A stretch of DNA of 64,000 nucleotides from Axinella damicornis (taxonomy: Eukaryota > Porifera > Demospongiae > Axinellida > Axinellidae), in contig OZ007509.1 of assembly GCA_963931865.1 (NCBI GenBank), positions 6,402,882 through 6,466,881 on the forward strand, written 5' to 3'. The notes below the pieces were generated by a model. The model was not told the DNA's origin. It saw only the letters and a program-made list of their open reading frames with translations, and did not search any database. The translations under genes were made by a program, and so were the position numbers. Shown here piece after piece: positions 22,301-31,763 of this stretch (within the stretch, counting starts at the first letter, position 1; each line of letters starts with the position of its first letter).

Positions 22301-25300
22301 CAGACTGTTGGAGCCAAAGTAATTACTGCATGATTACTAGCTGATAATCATGAGTGCTGATATAATCATGAGTGCTGCAAGATGCGTGGCAAGTATAGTC
22401 AGCTACGAAGCGCTACAACTGCAACCCTGCTAAGGCTTCCTGGTGGGGCATAAGCACAATTGCAGCTTCACAGGAAGGTAAATTAAAATGACTGTAGTCT
22501 ATGCTGCATGTTCAGCAGCCTATAATACGCTGAGCTACTTATGAATCTTATGATGAACCCTTCACAAATGCACTCCAGATAGCCACATAAAGAAGCTGGA
22601 AGTCTACATGGTTTGGTTTCGTGACTTGTGTGTGTTTGGTGGATCGAAACATGTACATGTTTTATGAATGGAAGCGGAGATCCATGCATGGAAAGGGGAC
22701 CTGTGAATGTTCCATGAATGGAAATGGAAATCCATGCATGATGCATTCATGAAAAGGTAGATCCATGCATGATCCATGGATGGAAACGGAAATCCATGCA
22801 TGGTGCATGAGACCCATGCATGATCCATGCATGATCCATGTATGGAAATGGAAATCCATGCATGGTGCATGAGACCCATGCATGATCCATGCATGATCCA
22901 TGGATGGAAATGGAAATCCATGCATGGTGCATGAGACCCATGCATGATCCATGCATGATCCATGGATGGAAATGGAAATCCATGCGTGGTGCATGAGACC
23001 CATGCATGATACATGCATGATTCATGCATTTTACATGCGTCCATGCATGAAATCTGTTGAAACATGCATGTTTCATGCATAGAATTTCCAGCAGGGGCAC
23101 TTACATAATTTGCAGCGCTTCAGAGGTTGTGCAAAGGTAGGTAATGAATTGGCTCTACTGCATAATTCAGCATCCTATAATATAGCTACACAGCTACGTA
23201 TGATGGACCTTCAAAAATGCACTCCAGACATGGGCACATAAAAGTCTTAGCTATAAGAAAGCTGGAAGTCTTATAAGAATCTTATTGAATTCTTATAAGA
23301 AACCAAAAATCTTATTGAGATGTCACAAGACTTTCGGATCTTATAAGAAATGGCCGAATCTTATAAGAAAACATGATTCTTATAAGATCCTTATAAGATC
23401 TTATGACTTTTTCCATAAGGGAGTAGCAGAAATACAGCCAAAACTGTGTCACAATTAACCAGTAGGCCAATCGCCCTACAGGATGTTGTGGGTGGAGCAA
23501 AGTGAATGTGAGGGTCTGGTAATGTCATGAGCATTCATGACATGCTGATCTGCTAGACCCTCTCTCAGTCTCCCATTCGCTCCACCCACAACTTCTTGTG
23601 TGGCTTACAGGAGATTACTGTAGATTACTTGAGATTATACTCACCTGCACTTCCATGGTTAGATTCAATGCCGCAGTCTTCTTGAGGTCATTGCTACATG
23701 TAAATGGAAGAAATTGTTACACGGATAAACTGGTGTAAAATGATGTTAGAGGACCTACTCTGTCCTCTAATGTAGCCTCTGTCCTTTATTGTCTACTCCT
23801 TCTCACCTGGCTGGCTGGGCAGCAACGGACACTTTCGGAGTGATGCTCTTGGCGAGAGCATCGATCAGCGCACTGACGTACAGGCTGTACATCCATCTGA
23901 GAAGTGAGCGTGATACGACTCGTGTGAGAGCAAGGTGGACACCATGGCTGTCAATGGTGAGCCTGGTTCCTAGACACAATGCCAGTCTGGTTCCCAGACC
24001 TTTACCCACGAGGAAGGGTCTTGGCAAATGACCTACTCCACGTAGCCAAGGAATTTCAGTCAGTGCAAATTAGTAGTTGCTGTGAGTATAGTTGAGAAAG
24101 CCGCAGACGCTAAGGCTTACGATGACGATGGATGACTAACATGTATGGGTGTGCGCGTGAGTATAACGCTATTCATCAGTCGCAAGTTCCGGTTTTCCCT
24201 CGTCAACGACCACGGTGGAAAGCTGGAGTTGACTGTGCCAAAGGTTAGGTCATCTGCCCAGACCCTTCCCTGCGGGTGAAGGGTCCAGGAACCAGAGTAG
24301 TCAATGGTGCACTCACTACCTGCTCGTTGGAACACTATATACCAACTATACGAGAAATCTCGAAAATCTAAATTGTGCCAATTTGGGCATAGCATGTGTC
24401 CGGGCCACCTTGTTTGCTTGGTTGTCACTGAACTTGAGGAGGTCCATGAGGAACGTCAGCACCTAGCTCCCGGGGGCACTGGTTGTGCATGTTCTGCACT
24501 CCGGCGATGCACAGGGGAAGGGACTGCAGGAAGGGGAGGGGGAGACAGAGTGGGGTGATTGGGGTGTGAGGTTGGGGGGTGAGGGGGTGAGGGGGTGTGA
24601 GGGTAAGTGGGTGTGAGGGTGCATGGGGGTAAGTGGGTGGGGGTGAGTGGGTGGGTGGGTGGGTGGGTGTGAGTGTGGGTGTGAGAATGGGGATAAGTGG
24701 GTAGGTAGATAGTTAGCTAGGTTACAAAAAATCAATGCTTATATATGGTATAACTGTATCATTGCAACTATAGTGTCAGTAGTGTGGGAACTGCCAGTTT
24801 GATCTCGGGGGCCGGGTCAAGATCATCCCGTAATTATACAACACACAACACACATATACCTTGGCTGCATGCAGCATGGATCTTCACGGTGGTGGGGACA
24901 ACATGGAGTCGCGGAGCGTATCTCTTGTGGTGGTGGACGGGAACGCATCCAGAGCTTCTATTGCCTATGCATGTACAAAGAGCAGCTCATGGAAATCATA
25001 GGATGGGTGTGTCTGTGTGGGTGCACGTGTGGGTGTGACTGTGTGGCTGTGTGTGTGTGGGTGTAGAGACAGTCTCCTCTCCAAGCAAGCACACATATGC
25101 CACCCACCCACACACACACACACCCACACACACCCACACACACACCCACACACACAGCCACACACACACCCACACACCCACACACACATACAATGGGTCT
25201 GGTTCCGAGACTAACAGACGTATCTCTTGTTGTGGTGGACGGGAATGCTTCTAGAGCTTCTATTGCCTATGCATGTACAAAGAGCAGCTCATGGAAATCA

Positions 25301-25650
25301 TAGGATGGGTGTGTCTGTGTGGGTGGGTGCGTCTGTGTGGGTGCATGTGTGGGTGGTGTTGGTGTGACTGTGTGTGTGTGTGTGTGTGTGTGTGGGTGTA
25401 GAGACAGTCTCCTCTCCAAGCAAGCACACATATGCCACCCACCCACACACACACACAGCCACACACACACCCACACACCCACACACACCCACACACACAT
25501 ACAATGGGTCTGGTTCCGAGACTAACAGAGAAAGTCTAGCAGTGAGAGTGACCACACACACACACACACACACACACCACACAACTCCCCCTCTGTGATT
25601 GCTAGAGGAGGCAGGAACATTAGAATGTGGTGAAGCAGCTACATTGTACG

Positions 25651-25712
<62 letters not shown>

Positions 25713-27006
25713 GCTACACAACTCCCCCTCTGTGATTGCTAGTGGAGGCAGGAACATTAGAATGTGGTGAAGCAGCTATATACGCTTCACTCCTCCCCAC
25801 CTCCAGCTGTGCGTTGGCGTCCCTCTCATACTTGAGGAGGCACTGCCACACCGAGTCTGCCTGTTCCACGGTGAGCAGCCGCAACCACTGGAACTCGGGG
25901 TCCAACCGAACCCACAAGACTGGGATCTCTGTGCTGCGAGGGGGAGGGAGGGTGCACGCACAAGCAGCTGAGATATCATTCACTTCAGATTGAAGAGGAA
26001 TGACTGACATAATACTATTTTACACCACCGTGCAATCCAGTCTCATTCCCTCCACCTCCCCCACCCTAGCACCCTCCACTCCACCAACCCTTCCCCTCTC
26101 CACCTCCTCCCTCTCCCACCCTAGCACCCTCCACTCCACCCACCCCTCCCCTCTCCACCTCCTCCCTTTCCCACCCTAGCTCCCTCCACTCCACCCACCC
26201 CGCCCCTCTCCACCTCCTCCCTAGCTCCCTCCACTCCACCCACCCCTCCTCTCTCCCACACTAGCTCCCTCCACACAACTGAAATTCTTGCCTGTGGGGT
26301 CAGAACCAATGCTCTGCGAATGCAGGCGTTTCAGATATGGCATCATGGGATTCAAAAAAAATTTCAGCTCAACTGAACTGGATGGGGAGGGGAGTATCAA
26401 CCAACCAGAGTTGTGGCTGTATGTAGCAGCCGAAGTACTGCTTCGTGATTGCCAGTGCTATGAGCCGCCTCGTGTGGGGCACTTGGTCGAGGATCCGAGC
26501 TGAATGTAGGAGGTTAGTGCTGGAGGAGGGATGGAGGGAGGATGGAGGGAGGATGGAGGGGGGAGGGGAGGCAGAGGGAGGGGAGGGAGAAGGGAGAGGG
26601 AGGTGAGATAGGAAGGAAGGGGGGAGAGAGGGACGAGGGATGATGGTACAGGGAGGGAGTGCGGTTGGGAGGAGGGAGGGTGGGAGAGGGAGGAGGGAGG
26701 GGGGAGGGAGGGAGGGAGAGGAAGGAGGAGAGAGGGTGGGAGGGATGAGAGGGTGGGTGGGAGAGGGAGGGTGAATAAGGAGAGTGGGATTGGGATGAAA
26801 GGAGACAGTACGATATTACATAACATGGAGGAGCACCTAAATATCCCGAGGGTGGAGTAGCTGGTCACTTCCTGGTACATGTAAGTGTGGTCTACAAACA
26901 CCAGCTTGTAGCTGGAGTGGGGGAACCGTGCACTCAGGAGCTCATCATAGAAACCAAACACCTAAACAGATGGTGAGGGGGAGGGTGGGAGGGGGGAGGG
27001 GGGGAG

Positions 27007-27038
<32 letters not shown>

Positions 27039-30000
27039 AGGGGTAGGAGTAGGAAGGGGGTAATCAGATGGTGAAGTACCGGTGTATATAGAGTACACTG
27101 AGTTGCCCTCATCCCCCTCCCCTCTCTCCCCACCTCGTGAACAAACTGGGAGGTGTTCTTGAGTATGGGCATAAGACCAGGCAGGCAGAAGAGTGTGAGC
27201 TCCTGCATCACTGGGTCGGGATACCCTTCAAAACAGCTGGGATGGATGGTACAGTATGGATTATGGTACACAGTAATCTCTAGTATTCTATAGTAACCTC
27301 TAGTAAATGGGGAATGGGGAAACAGCTCACCTAAAATTGGAGCTATTTAATGATATTCATGGGGATTCTGGGGCAATTTTGTATCAGACTGTCAAGTACA
27401 AGCTTGCAACAAGGTTAGCTACAGTTGGCTTCACAGGTACCAACGGCACAGGCACACCCTCCAACACACAGAATAATACTAAGTAGGCTGTTAATGATAT
27501 TCATGATCTTCAAAATAAGACAGATTGTCACAGTCACAGTCAGGGTATGGTTGGACAGAGGTTCAGTGCTCAGTTCAGCTATAGCTAGCATATCTCTGAA
27601 CTTTTGCCCCACATTTCGGTTCTTTCTCTCGTCTCATTAATTAACTCTTTAAGGCCCACATTTCTTTCTCTAGGTGATTTTCAGTCTATAGAACACTTAA
27701 ACAATTTCTGTTCCCTGGCGTTGCTGGGCTCGAAACTGCTCACACAGGTAATTTCAGCTATACTAAGTGTATACGTGACTTAACCACGCCCACCAATTAA
27801 CGGACTTGCAATCAAGTCTCCCAAGAAATGGCAACCCGCTGTAGCTGAAAAACGGGCGATGTACACACTGTATGCTGGAAATGGAGGCCCTACAAAGCCA
27901 GATGGCTACTTTCTGACCCCATTTATGCCAAAAACGATGGAAATGGCCCTCCCAGCTGGACCTGCCCAGACACGGCCATGCTGTTTGCACCTTCCGGGTG
28001 CACCCACCCACCTCCCCCTGTCCCGCCCTTTCTGCTGTCGCAGAACCTATCTCCCAAGGACATTGCCGGATGTGACATCATGAAGCTGAAAGTCTCACGT
28101 TGCAACGTGAGACCAGTTTTATAGCTTGTAATCTACTTAAACATACCCTAGATAAGGTTCCAATCGGTTTTCACGCTCAAAACTTCACACAGAACTGCAC
28201 ACCACATTCGTGATTTTGACCACACCCACTCGTTAATGTGTACATGATCAAGATGCTCGGGCGACGGTAACTCGCTCTAGCAGAAAAATCAGCCTTGAAC
28301 ACTGGAATTCGAGGCTCTGCAAGGTGAGACCACTGTTTACTAGGCCCATTTATGCTTAAAACCCGAGAAATGGCCTACCCGGCTCCAACCAAGGGCTGTT
28401 CAAAGCTGAGCCCAGACACGGCCAAGCTGTTGGCACCCTTCGGGTGCACCCACCCACCTCCCCCTGCACCGCCCTTTCTGCTGGCGCAGAGCCTATCTCC
28501 CAAGGACATTGCCGGATGTGACATCATGAAGCTGAGTCTCATGACGCCAAAAGGCGTCAATGGTTGGGAAAGGGTTAAAATGATTTTTAATCTTGGTCAC
28601 ATTTTTGTCAAAAGTCGCAGTCGACCAAAGGCTATATAATATAGTCCATGATTTTGGGTCAAAATTCATCCGACGGCAAAATGGACATCATTGGAATGCT
28701 CCATTCATGCTGATCACAATGGTGCAAATCCCAGCTTCATATCTCCTTCCTAGCCCAAGATACCTAGCATATTAGTCTGCTATAACTGCATGCATAGCCT
28801 TGTTCCCAGGCCTTCTATACAAACAGTATTTGACAGCTTACAGTAACTAGAGGTGTTCATAGAACACATACCCCGCGCGGAACGTCTACAGGATACAGTG
28901 CAACTACAATCGACGTGACATCTCTGCCGATGCACATCGAACAGGTGGTATCGCTGTTCGTGTATTGGCCATATCCAAGGTTTGGGAGTGACCGCTTACC
29001 GTATATATTAATATTGTGAAGCTGATGAGGTGGGGCCAAATGTTACGAATAATAGGAAATAGCTAGAAAAAACAACCGAAACAATAGCCACGCGATGTCT
29101 GAAGTACATAAATCGTGAGAAAACAGTGTTTCCTAGCGGTCATCTCGAATCGTGAAATTTCCAGATGCACTGTGTGTCCTGTTCTTGATGGGACTCTGAG
29201 GCCACGAAGAGGTGGAGCCAACGTTATGAATAGTTATGAAAAGTAGGAAATAGCCGAAATACAGCGAAACGAAGCGCCTTAACTTCAGTCAGGTACACAT
29301 AGAGCAGTTTTTTGCTATTTGCTATTGTTTGACTCCCTTTCGATGGTTTATGAGGGTCTATGTGGCGAGATTTCAATTTTTTTCGCATAACAGACTGACT
29401 GACGATTGCTTAACCCCGCTTCGCGCATGCGCGCACGGGGTAATTCAAAGTTCAAAGTTCAAAGTTGATCGATGAAGCCCAAGTGAGCACGATATAAATG
29501 TACAAATCAGACATACAGATTTTTAAATTTAGATAAGAAGTCTAAGTGGAGTTGCTCTAGTAGGCTCAATAGTTTATTGCCGTCAAGTCCAGGTTCCAGG
29601 TGAAGTTCACCACCATGATGGCAAAGGATGTGATCCAGCACGGTGGACTGAAGAGGAGCAGTGTCACACAACTGACAAGGTCGGCTTCCCCTACCGTGGT
29701 GGCTCATTGCTCTGCTGAGCATCTGCAGTCCCCTAACAGCCTTCCCTCCACAGTTCAGGGCACCATCCCACAATCTGGCCCATCCAATCCGACTTGCCAC
29801 CTAATTACCCCGTGCGCGCATGCGCGAAGCGGGGTTAAGCAATCGGTCAGTCAGATCAGTCTGTTACTCGAAAAATATTGAAATCTCGCAATGTACATTG
29901 TTAAACAATTGCTAAACCCGACAAAAAGATTGCAACAGAAAATTAAAAAGCGTTTGTGTACCTGATACCGCTTGAATTCGTTGCATACTCCAGCTCTTTC

Positions 30001-31672
30001 TTATTAAACGTCGGCCATTTTTACGGTCTGCAACTCAAATAGGAAGTGCGCTTCAATTCGAAATATAGCTTTTTCCACTCCGTTTTTAATTATGGCAGAC
30101 TGGTTTCTGGAAGAAAACTGCAGCGGGAGTACCTGGGACGAGAGTTGAACCCTCGGTTGAACCTGCCCCTAACACGGTGAATATGTGCCGGTAGCTAGCT
30201 AGCTAGCTATTCATTGGCTAGAGCGATGGGCGAACCATGAACAGTCAGTGACCTCTCTAGCTATATAGCTACCTCCTCGGTGGCAGCAGCAAAGACGGAG
30301 ACCCGCTCGTGGACCTAGCTACCTTACCCATTCGCTGACCTCAGATCTGTACGTGCTACCCTGACTCACACTTCTTGTATTCTACACATACTTGATTAGC
30401 TATGTGTGTAGTAGCCTCATTCCGGTTCCCAGTAGCCTCTTCGCCATCTCGGGCCTGGGAACGAGACTATGCCTATAGTGTGTAGGTACGTACTTTTGGT
30501 GTCATTCTGTGGCCTGACATTGTGCTGTGGTCATGCAGTCACATTCTGATGACAACAACTGTTCCATGTCCTGCACTTGTACGTACTCACTCAGGCTCGT
30601 GCATAGTCTGGTTCCCAGACCCACTCGGGTGGGTCTGGGAACCAGACTAGCTCGTGCATAGTGCATTCTAATTATGTAGTTTCATTTGCACATGGGATAA
30701 GCAGGGCCGGCACCATAGGGGCCCTCTTAAAAAAAAAAGGCAATACCTTCAAGCCTAGATACGTATGTACCTCAATTCTCATGGTCAGCACTTGACCGTC
30801 GCTACGAGAGCGCTTCCTGAGCGCTTAAAAACAAAATTGCGGAGACACAAAGCGCCTCCGGCTAACCCCTTCCGCGTTGCCATTGATTACAACCGCCGCC
30901 CCAGTTCAAAACCAGCTGACGCCAGCCCTGATAAGCATGCAAATCAACACCCCAATTTTAACAGTGCATTCTCTTACATGTACGTCAACCTCTACCCAAG
31001 CACGTGCATGAATCTAAAGCTGAACAACTTACCTTTAGTTGTAGCTAACCTACTACAAAGTGATTGATGTGATTAAGCTAAGCAGTTGCCGACTAGTCTA
31101 GTGTTGCTAAGTCGTATAATCATCTATGGGCCACAACTACTACCAATGCACTGCAGCACAGTGCGCACGGGGTATGTGCTCTGCAGAGCTCTAGTTTTGC
31201 ATACTGTAAACGATCAAAAACTGGAGGTGTAGAAGGCCTGGGAACGACATGCATGCAGGAAGCTCTCCACAACAAGTGGCAACTATCTAGCGTACATGTA
31301 GTAAGACTTGATCTTTACTGGCTTCACTGTGTACTGTCGGTACACTGTCACTACCAGCTGCAGGAGTGCTGCAGGCTTCTACCAACTATGGTTCATTGGT
31401 CCATTTTTTTCTGAAACGACACATCAGTCATCCTACAGAACAGGAGTACTGTTTCTGCTAATTTTGGCTTAATTGACATGCCAAAATTTGGTAGAAAATG
31501 GTTTCTGAAATGTGCCAGTTTGGCATACGTGATTCTGAACACCGCTCACAATGATGGTCTCAGTCTGCTTGCGGAAGTTGACATCGCTGATGGTGAGGCT
31601 CTGGTGGATGAGTTTGAACGTCCTGCCGGACGAAGACTGGCCCTTCTTCTGCTTGCTCATATGATCATCCAT
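16030..31672 (-). CDS. TAF2: TAF2, TFIID subunit 2, disrupted and incomplete multi-exon gene
   Basis: TAF2 is the aminopeptidase-like scaffold subunit of TFIID, acting in the nucleus at core promoters. Recognised exons (minus): 31672-31550, 27235-27134, 26961-26837, 26499-26402, 25933-25801, 24964-~24900, 24523-24409, 23896-23807, 23693-23645, 20479-20403, 20072-19989, 19850-19787, 19082-19019, 18857-18763, 18209-18089 and 16300-16030. They follow the order of the animal protein from N-terminus through HEAT region to basic tail. Two stretches are not found: roughly residues 45-230 (before 27235) and about 280 residues between 26402 and 25933. Exon 24523-24409 has a 4-nt CTAG insertion, exon 20072-19989 has TGA-TCA-TGA in frame, and exon 19850-19787 has an extra TAG. 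Several junction phases do not fit. A decaying copy or a misassembled locus would both explain this. Confidence 0.7.
16551..16605. mobile_element. degenerate palindromic element of the TAGTCTCG family
   Basis: Inverted arms ACCTCATTCCCAGGC and GCCTGGGAACGAGGCT around a 25-base spacer. Flanks CAAGATGGA and CAAGATGAT agree at 7 of 9 positions, a possible worn target-site duplication. Confidence 0.5.
16930..17115. repeat. inverted copy of the repeat at 28600-28775
   Basis: The block 'tatgaagctgggatttgcaccattgtgatcag...ttttgacccaaaatcatg...gacaaaaatgtgacc' is the reverse complement, with scattered changes, of 28600-28775. Confidence 0.75.
17893..17909 (+). repeat. poly-G tract (about 17 G)
   Basis: Run of 17 guanines in the repeat-rich 3' part of the TAF2 region. 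Confidence 0.9.
18089..18209 (-). CDS. TAF2: TAF2 exon, HEAT-like segment
   Basis: Acceptor acttgag|GTTCAC and donor GGG|gtacgc bound a frame with SRLRSAVVDLYSVLYGR and TPTCVP, which matches the TAF2 block 'R-x-GAVDLY-x-x-LFG...PSCLP'. It follows exon 18857-18763 in the expected order. Confidence 0.75.
18245..18545 (+). repeat. polypyrimidine CCTCCC-rich block
   Basis: About 300 bases almost free of purine runs on the plus strand, built from CTCCCC/CTTCCTCC words. A purine-rich counterpart lies at 18885-18975. Such mirror tracts can form triplex or hairpin structures. Confidence 0.8.
18631..18765. repeat. two adjacent hairpins, second of the TAGTCTCG family
   Basis: First hairpin: 'agtagcccaagagtactttcatcc' against 'ggatgaaagtactcttgagctact' (18631-18698). 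Second: GCCTCGTTCCCAGGCC against GGCCTGGGAACGAGGC (18701-18753). No clean 9-bp duplication is visible around either. Confidence 0.7.
18763..19082 (-). CDS. TAF2: TAF2 exons (two), C-terminal HEAT region
   Basis: Exon 19082-19019 encodes KSELAFLVEVVEREQQPSIR, and exon 18857-18763 encodes NSPFTRRTESRL...LVERIWALMW. Both align by pattern with consecutive TAF2 blocks (EELQWLL...YVR, then NPPFTK...LVDQLWKLM). The reading phases at their shared junction do not agree, so one base is missing or extra. Confidence 0.7.
19130..19725. repeat. 46-bp minisatellite, about 12-13 copies, in a TAF2 intron
   Basis: Unit ACCCAGTGCTACTGTGACAG followed by CACAATGGGCAGGGAGTGGTGACCAC. Start-to-start spacing is 46 (for example CAATGGGCAG at 19211 and 19257). 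Copies differ mostly at gtgacc versus gcggcc. Confidence 0.95.
19723..19778. mobile_element. short palindromic element of the TAGTCTCG family
   Basis: TAGCCTCATTGCCAGGCC...AGAAATGAGGCTA at 19732-19769, flanked by GACTCTAGG and GGCTCAAGG (7 of 9 identical). Confidence 0.5.
19787..20072 (-). CDS. TAF2: TAF2 exons (two) with in-frame stop codons
   Basis: Exon 20072-19989 encodes SCLWAL, then TGA-TCA-TGA (20056-20048), then VLQKNGHLATESHVFCEYA. Animal TAF2 has one Arg codon where three codons stand here. Exon 19850-19787 encodes SGNFIDVRLAALGCIVDI, then TAG (19795-19793), then CK before donor gtatgc. Outside the stops the similarity to TAF2 is continuous. Confidence 0.75.
20403..20479 (-). CDS. 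TAF2: TAF2 exon
   Basis: Acceptor ctccaccag|GTG and donor GTTAG|gttagc bound VILQEIVLHLNIEKVLPSYH, matching the TAF2 block 'LILEEI..FLNMEKLLPSYRH'. It splices in phase 0 from exon 23693-23645 across a 3.2-kb repeat-filled intron. Confidence 0.8.
20640..20690. repeat. palindromic repeat of the TAGTCTCG family, diverged
   Basis: TAGTCTTGTTCCCGGACTCC...GGGTCTGGGAATGAGACTA. No convincing target-site duplication. Confidence 0.6.
20764..21785. repeat. duplicated segment, copy 1 (about 1.02 kb)
   Basis: Runs from 'attttgttgttgacctcatgc' to 'gtcagaatcaacttc' and is nearly identical to 43420-44943, which has an additional insertion of about 490 bp. The ends show no obvious TIRs. It lies in a TAF2 intron. 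Confidence 0.9.
21430..21584. mobile_element. palindromic element with GTGGATATTGGTCC ends and AAATAGAAT flanks
   Basis: Inverted arms CGAAGTGGATATTGG(TCC) and GGACCAATATCCAC(GT) enclose about 85 bp. AAATAGAAT lies on both sides (about 21433 and 21572), a 9-bp candidate target-site duplication. The same element and flanks occur in the duplicated copy at 44590-44745. Confidence 0.65.
22680..23060. repeat. 62-bp ATGCAT-rich minisatellite
   Basis: GGTGCATGAGACCCATGCAT recurs at 22802, 22864, 22926 and 22988, a 62-bp period. The unit is built from ATGCAT and CCATGG palindromes. All three minus frames stay open only because of the repeat. A related ATGCAT-rich block is at 43005-43290. Confidence 0.95.
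23645..23896 (-). CDS. TAF2: TAF2 exons (two)
   Basis: Exon 23896-23807 encodes YSLYVSALIDALAKSITPKV followed by SVAAQPA, clearly the TAF2 'YYRAEMIDALANSVTPAVSV' block. It joins exon 23693-23645 (SNDLKKTAALNLTMEVQ) through gtgaga and catgtag. Confidence 0.8.
23951..24309. mobile_element. TAGTCTCG-family element, about 341 bp, 9-bp target-site duplication
   Basis: Element 23960-24300 begins AGCCTGGTTCCTAGAC and ends GTCCAGGAACCAGAGTAG. TCAATGGTG stands on both sides (23951-23959, 24301-24309). Each end carries an inner hairpin ('agaccttt...aagggtct', 'agacccttccctgcgggtgaagggt'). It lies in a TAF2 intron. Confidence 0.7.
24409..24523 (-). CDS. TAF2: TAF2 exon with 4-nt insertion
   Basis: Encodes SLPLCIAGVQNMHNQCPRE and then, after an extra CTAG at about 24463-24466, VLTFLMDLLKFSDNQANK before donor gtggcc. 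Removing four bases restores the TAF2 pattern 'LLRDVHNLCPKEVLTFILDLIKYNDN'. Confidence 0.75.
24530..24712. repeat. GGGTGAG/GGGTGGGT low-complexity array
   Basis: Irregular G-rich tandem words (gggtgag, gtgggtggg) over about 180 bases in a TAF2 intron; potential quadruplex-forming sequence. Confidence 0.85.
24890..25510. repeat. tandem duplication of about 300 bp carrying a TAF2 exon
   Basis: 'gtatctcttgt.gtggtggacgggaa.gc...agagcttctattgcctatgcatgtac' occurs at 24918 and at 25218, each followed by the same GT-rich then CA-rich tracts. Both hold the exon start catag|GCAATAGAAGCT (minus). In the right copy the exon end is replaced by TAGTCTCGGAACCAGACCC, half of the palindrome family. Confidence 0.8.
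24900..24964 (-). CDS. TAF2: TAF2 exon, left copy of a duplicated exon
   Basis: AIEALDAFPSTTTRDTLRDSM joins in phase 0 to exon 25933-25801 (ends AQLE) and fits the TAF2 block 'ESILALEKFPTPASRLALTDIL'. I cannot place the donor with confidence. Confidence 0.6.
25550..25712. repeat. (CA)n microsatellites
   Basis: Two long CA runs, about 25551-25576 and 25652-25710, separated by a unique piece repeated again at 25714. More CA/GT runs lie at 25010-25200 and 25310-25500. Confidence 0.95.
25801..25933 (-). CDS. TAF2: TAF2 exon
   Basis: TEIPVLWVRLDPEF...EQADSVWQCLLKYERDANAQ matches 'SPLLWIRIDPD...EQADFMWQYQLRYERDVVAQ' of TAF2. Acceptor ccctcgcag, donor GAG|gtgggg. Confidence 0.85.
26040..26275 (+). 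repeat. polypyrimidine block (CTCCACTCCACCC words)
   Basis: About 230 bases of tandem pyrimidine-rich words between TAF2 exons. The purine-rich block at 26515-26780 lies on the same strand, so the two could pair. Confidence 0.85.
26402..27235 (-). CDS. TAF2: TAF2 exons (three), aminopeptidase-like domain
   Basis: 27235-27134: DPVMQELTLFCLPGLMPILK. 26961-26837: VFGFYDELLSARFPHSSYKL followed by VFVD. 26499-26402: DQVPHTRRLIALAITKQYFG followed by CYIQPQLW. These three are consecutive blocks of the M1-aminopeptidase-like region of TAF2, which lacks the HExxH zinc site; none is seen here. The last junction needs a phase shift of one base. Confidence 0.85.
26515..26785 (+). repeat. polypurine GGAGGGA block
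   Basis: About 260 bases of GGAGGGAGG/AGGGGAGGG words; strong purine-strand asymmetry in a TAF2 intron. Confidence 0.9.
27010..27038 (+). repeat. poly-G tract (about 29 G)
   Basis: Uninterrupted G-run inside a G/A-rich intronic stretch. Confidence 0.9.
27637..28585. repeat. element with two internal 300-bp repeats and TTAACYCTTTAA-like ends
   Basis: Starts 'taactctttaaggccc' and ends 'ggaaagggttaaa'. Inside, 27780-28085 and 28215-28530 are diverged copies of one unit ('gtgcacccacccacctccccctg...cctatctcccaaggacattgccggatgtgacatcatgaagctga'). A GACGCCAAAAGGCGTC hairpin lies just before the right end. The element at 41259-41870 has the same kind of ends and hairpin. Confidence 0.6.
28600..28775. 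repeat. dispersed repeat, inverted copy at 16930
   Basis: 'ttttaatcttggtcacatttttgtcaaaagtc...tgatcacaatggtgcaaatcccagcttcatat' matches the reverse strand of 16930-17115. Confidence 0.75.
29365..29890. mobile_element. long-TIR element with CATGCGCG arms
   Basis: Left arm 29365-29445 (gcgagattt...CAGACTGACTGACGATTGCTTAACCCCGC...gcacggggtaatt) is matched in reverse complement at 29802-29890. The interior of about 360 bp contains 'ttcaaagttcaaagttcaaag' and a minus frame of 97 codons (29507-29800) that I do not recognise. Confidence 0.75.
30595..30658. mobile_element. 46-bp palindromic element with exact 9-bp target-site duplication
   Basis: Element 30604-30649: TAGTCTGGTTCCCAGACCC, loop ACTCGGGT-type centre, then the inverted arm. 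GCTCGTGCA lies on both sides (30595-30603 and 30650-30658). Nothing else is inside; this is close to a pair of bare ends. Confidence 0.85.
31550..31672 (-). CDS. TAF2: TAF2 first coding exon
   Basis: ATG at 31672; the frame encodes a Lys-rich start and then GRTFKLIHQSLTISDVNFRK, matching the TAF2 N-terminus 'PYKLTHQVVCINNINFQRK'. Donor ATT|gtgagc at 31549. A palindromic element (31704-31754) lies 32 bases upstream of the start codon, within the likely 5' untranslated or promoter region. Confidence 0.75.
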
Positions 31673-31694
31673 GTCATCTCGACTCTCGAGCCCT

Positions 31695-31763
31695 GGCAGA
31701 GACTAGTCTCGCGTGGCCCATCGCCGCGGGAAGGGTCTGGGCCACGCGAGACTAGGCAGAGAC
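31695..31763. mobile_element. 51-bp palindromic element with exact 9-bp target-site duplication
   Basis: Element 31704-31754, ends TAGTCTCGCGTGGCCCA and TGGGCCACGCGAGACTA. GGCAGAGAC on both sides (31695-31703, 31755-31763). Confidence 0.85.

Noticed and set aside
22604..23100. Three overlapping minus-strand frames rich in Met-His-Trp
   Set aside because: They are read-outs of the 62-bp ATGCAT minisatellite; the repeated peptide changes with every frame and has no start or splice context.
24958..25708. Long Cys-Val and His-Thr frames
   Set aside because: Produced by (CA)n/(GT)n microsatellites in all frames.
28857..29039. Possible exon on either strand near 28.9 kb, considered as a missing TAF2 exon
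   Set aside because: The minus reading has stops where it would align; the plus reading (ending AAG|gtttgg) has no recognised relative.
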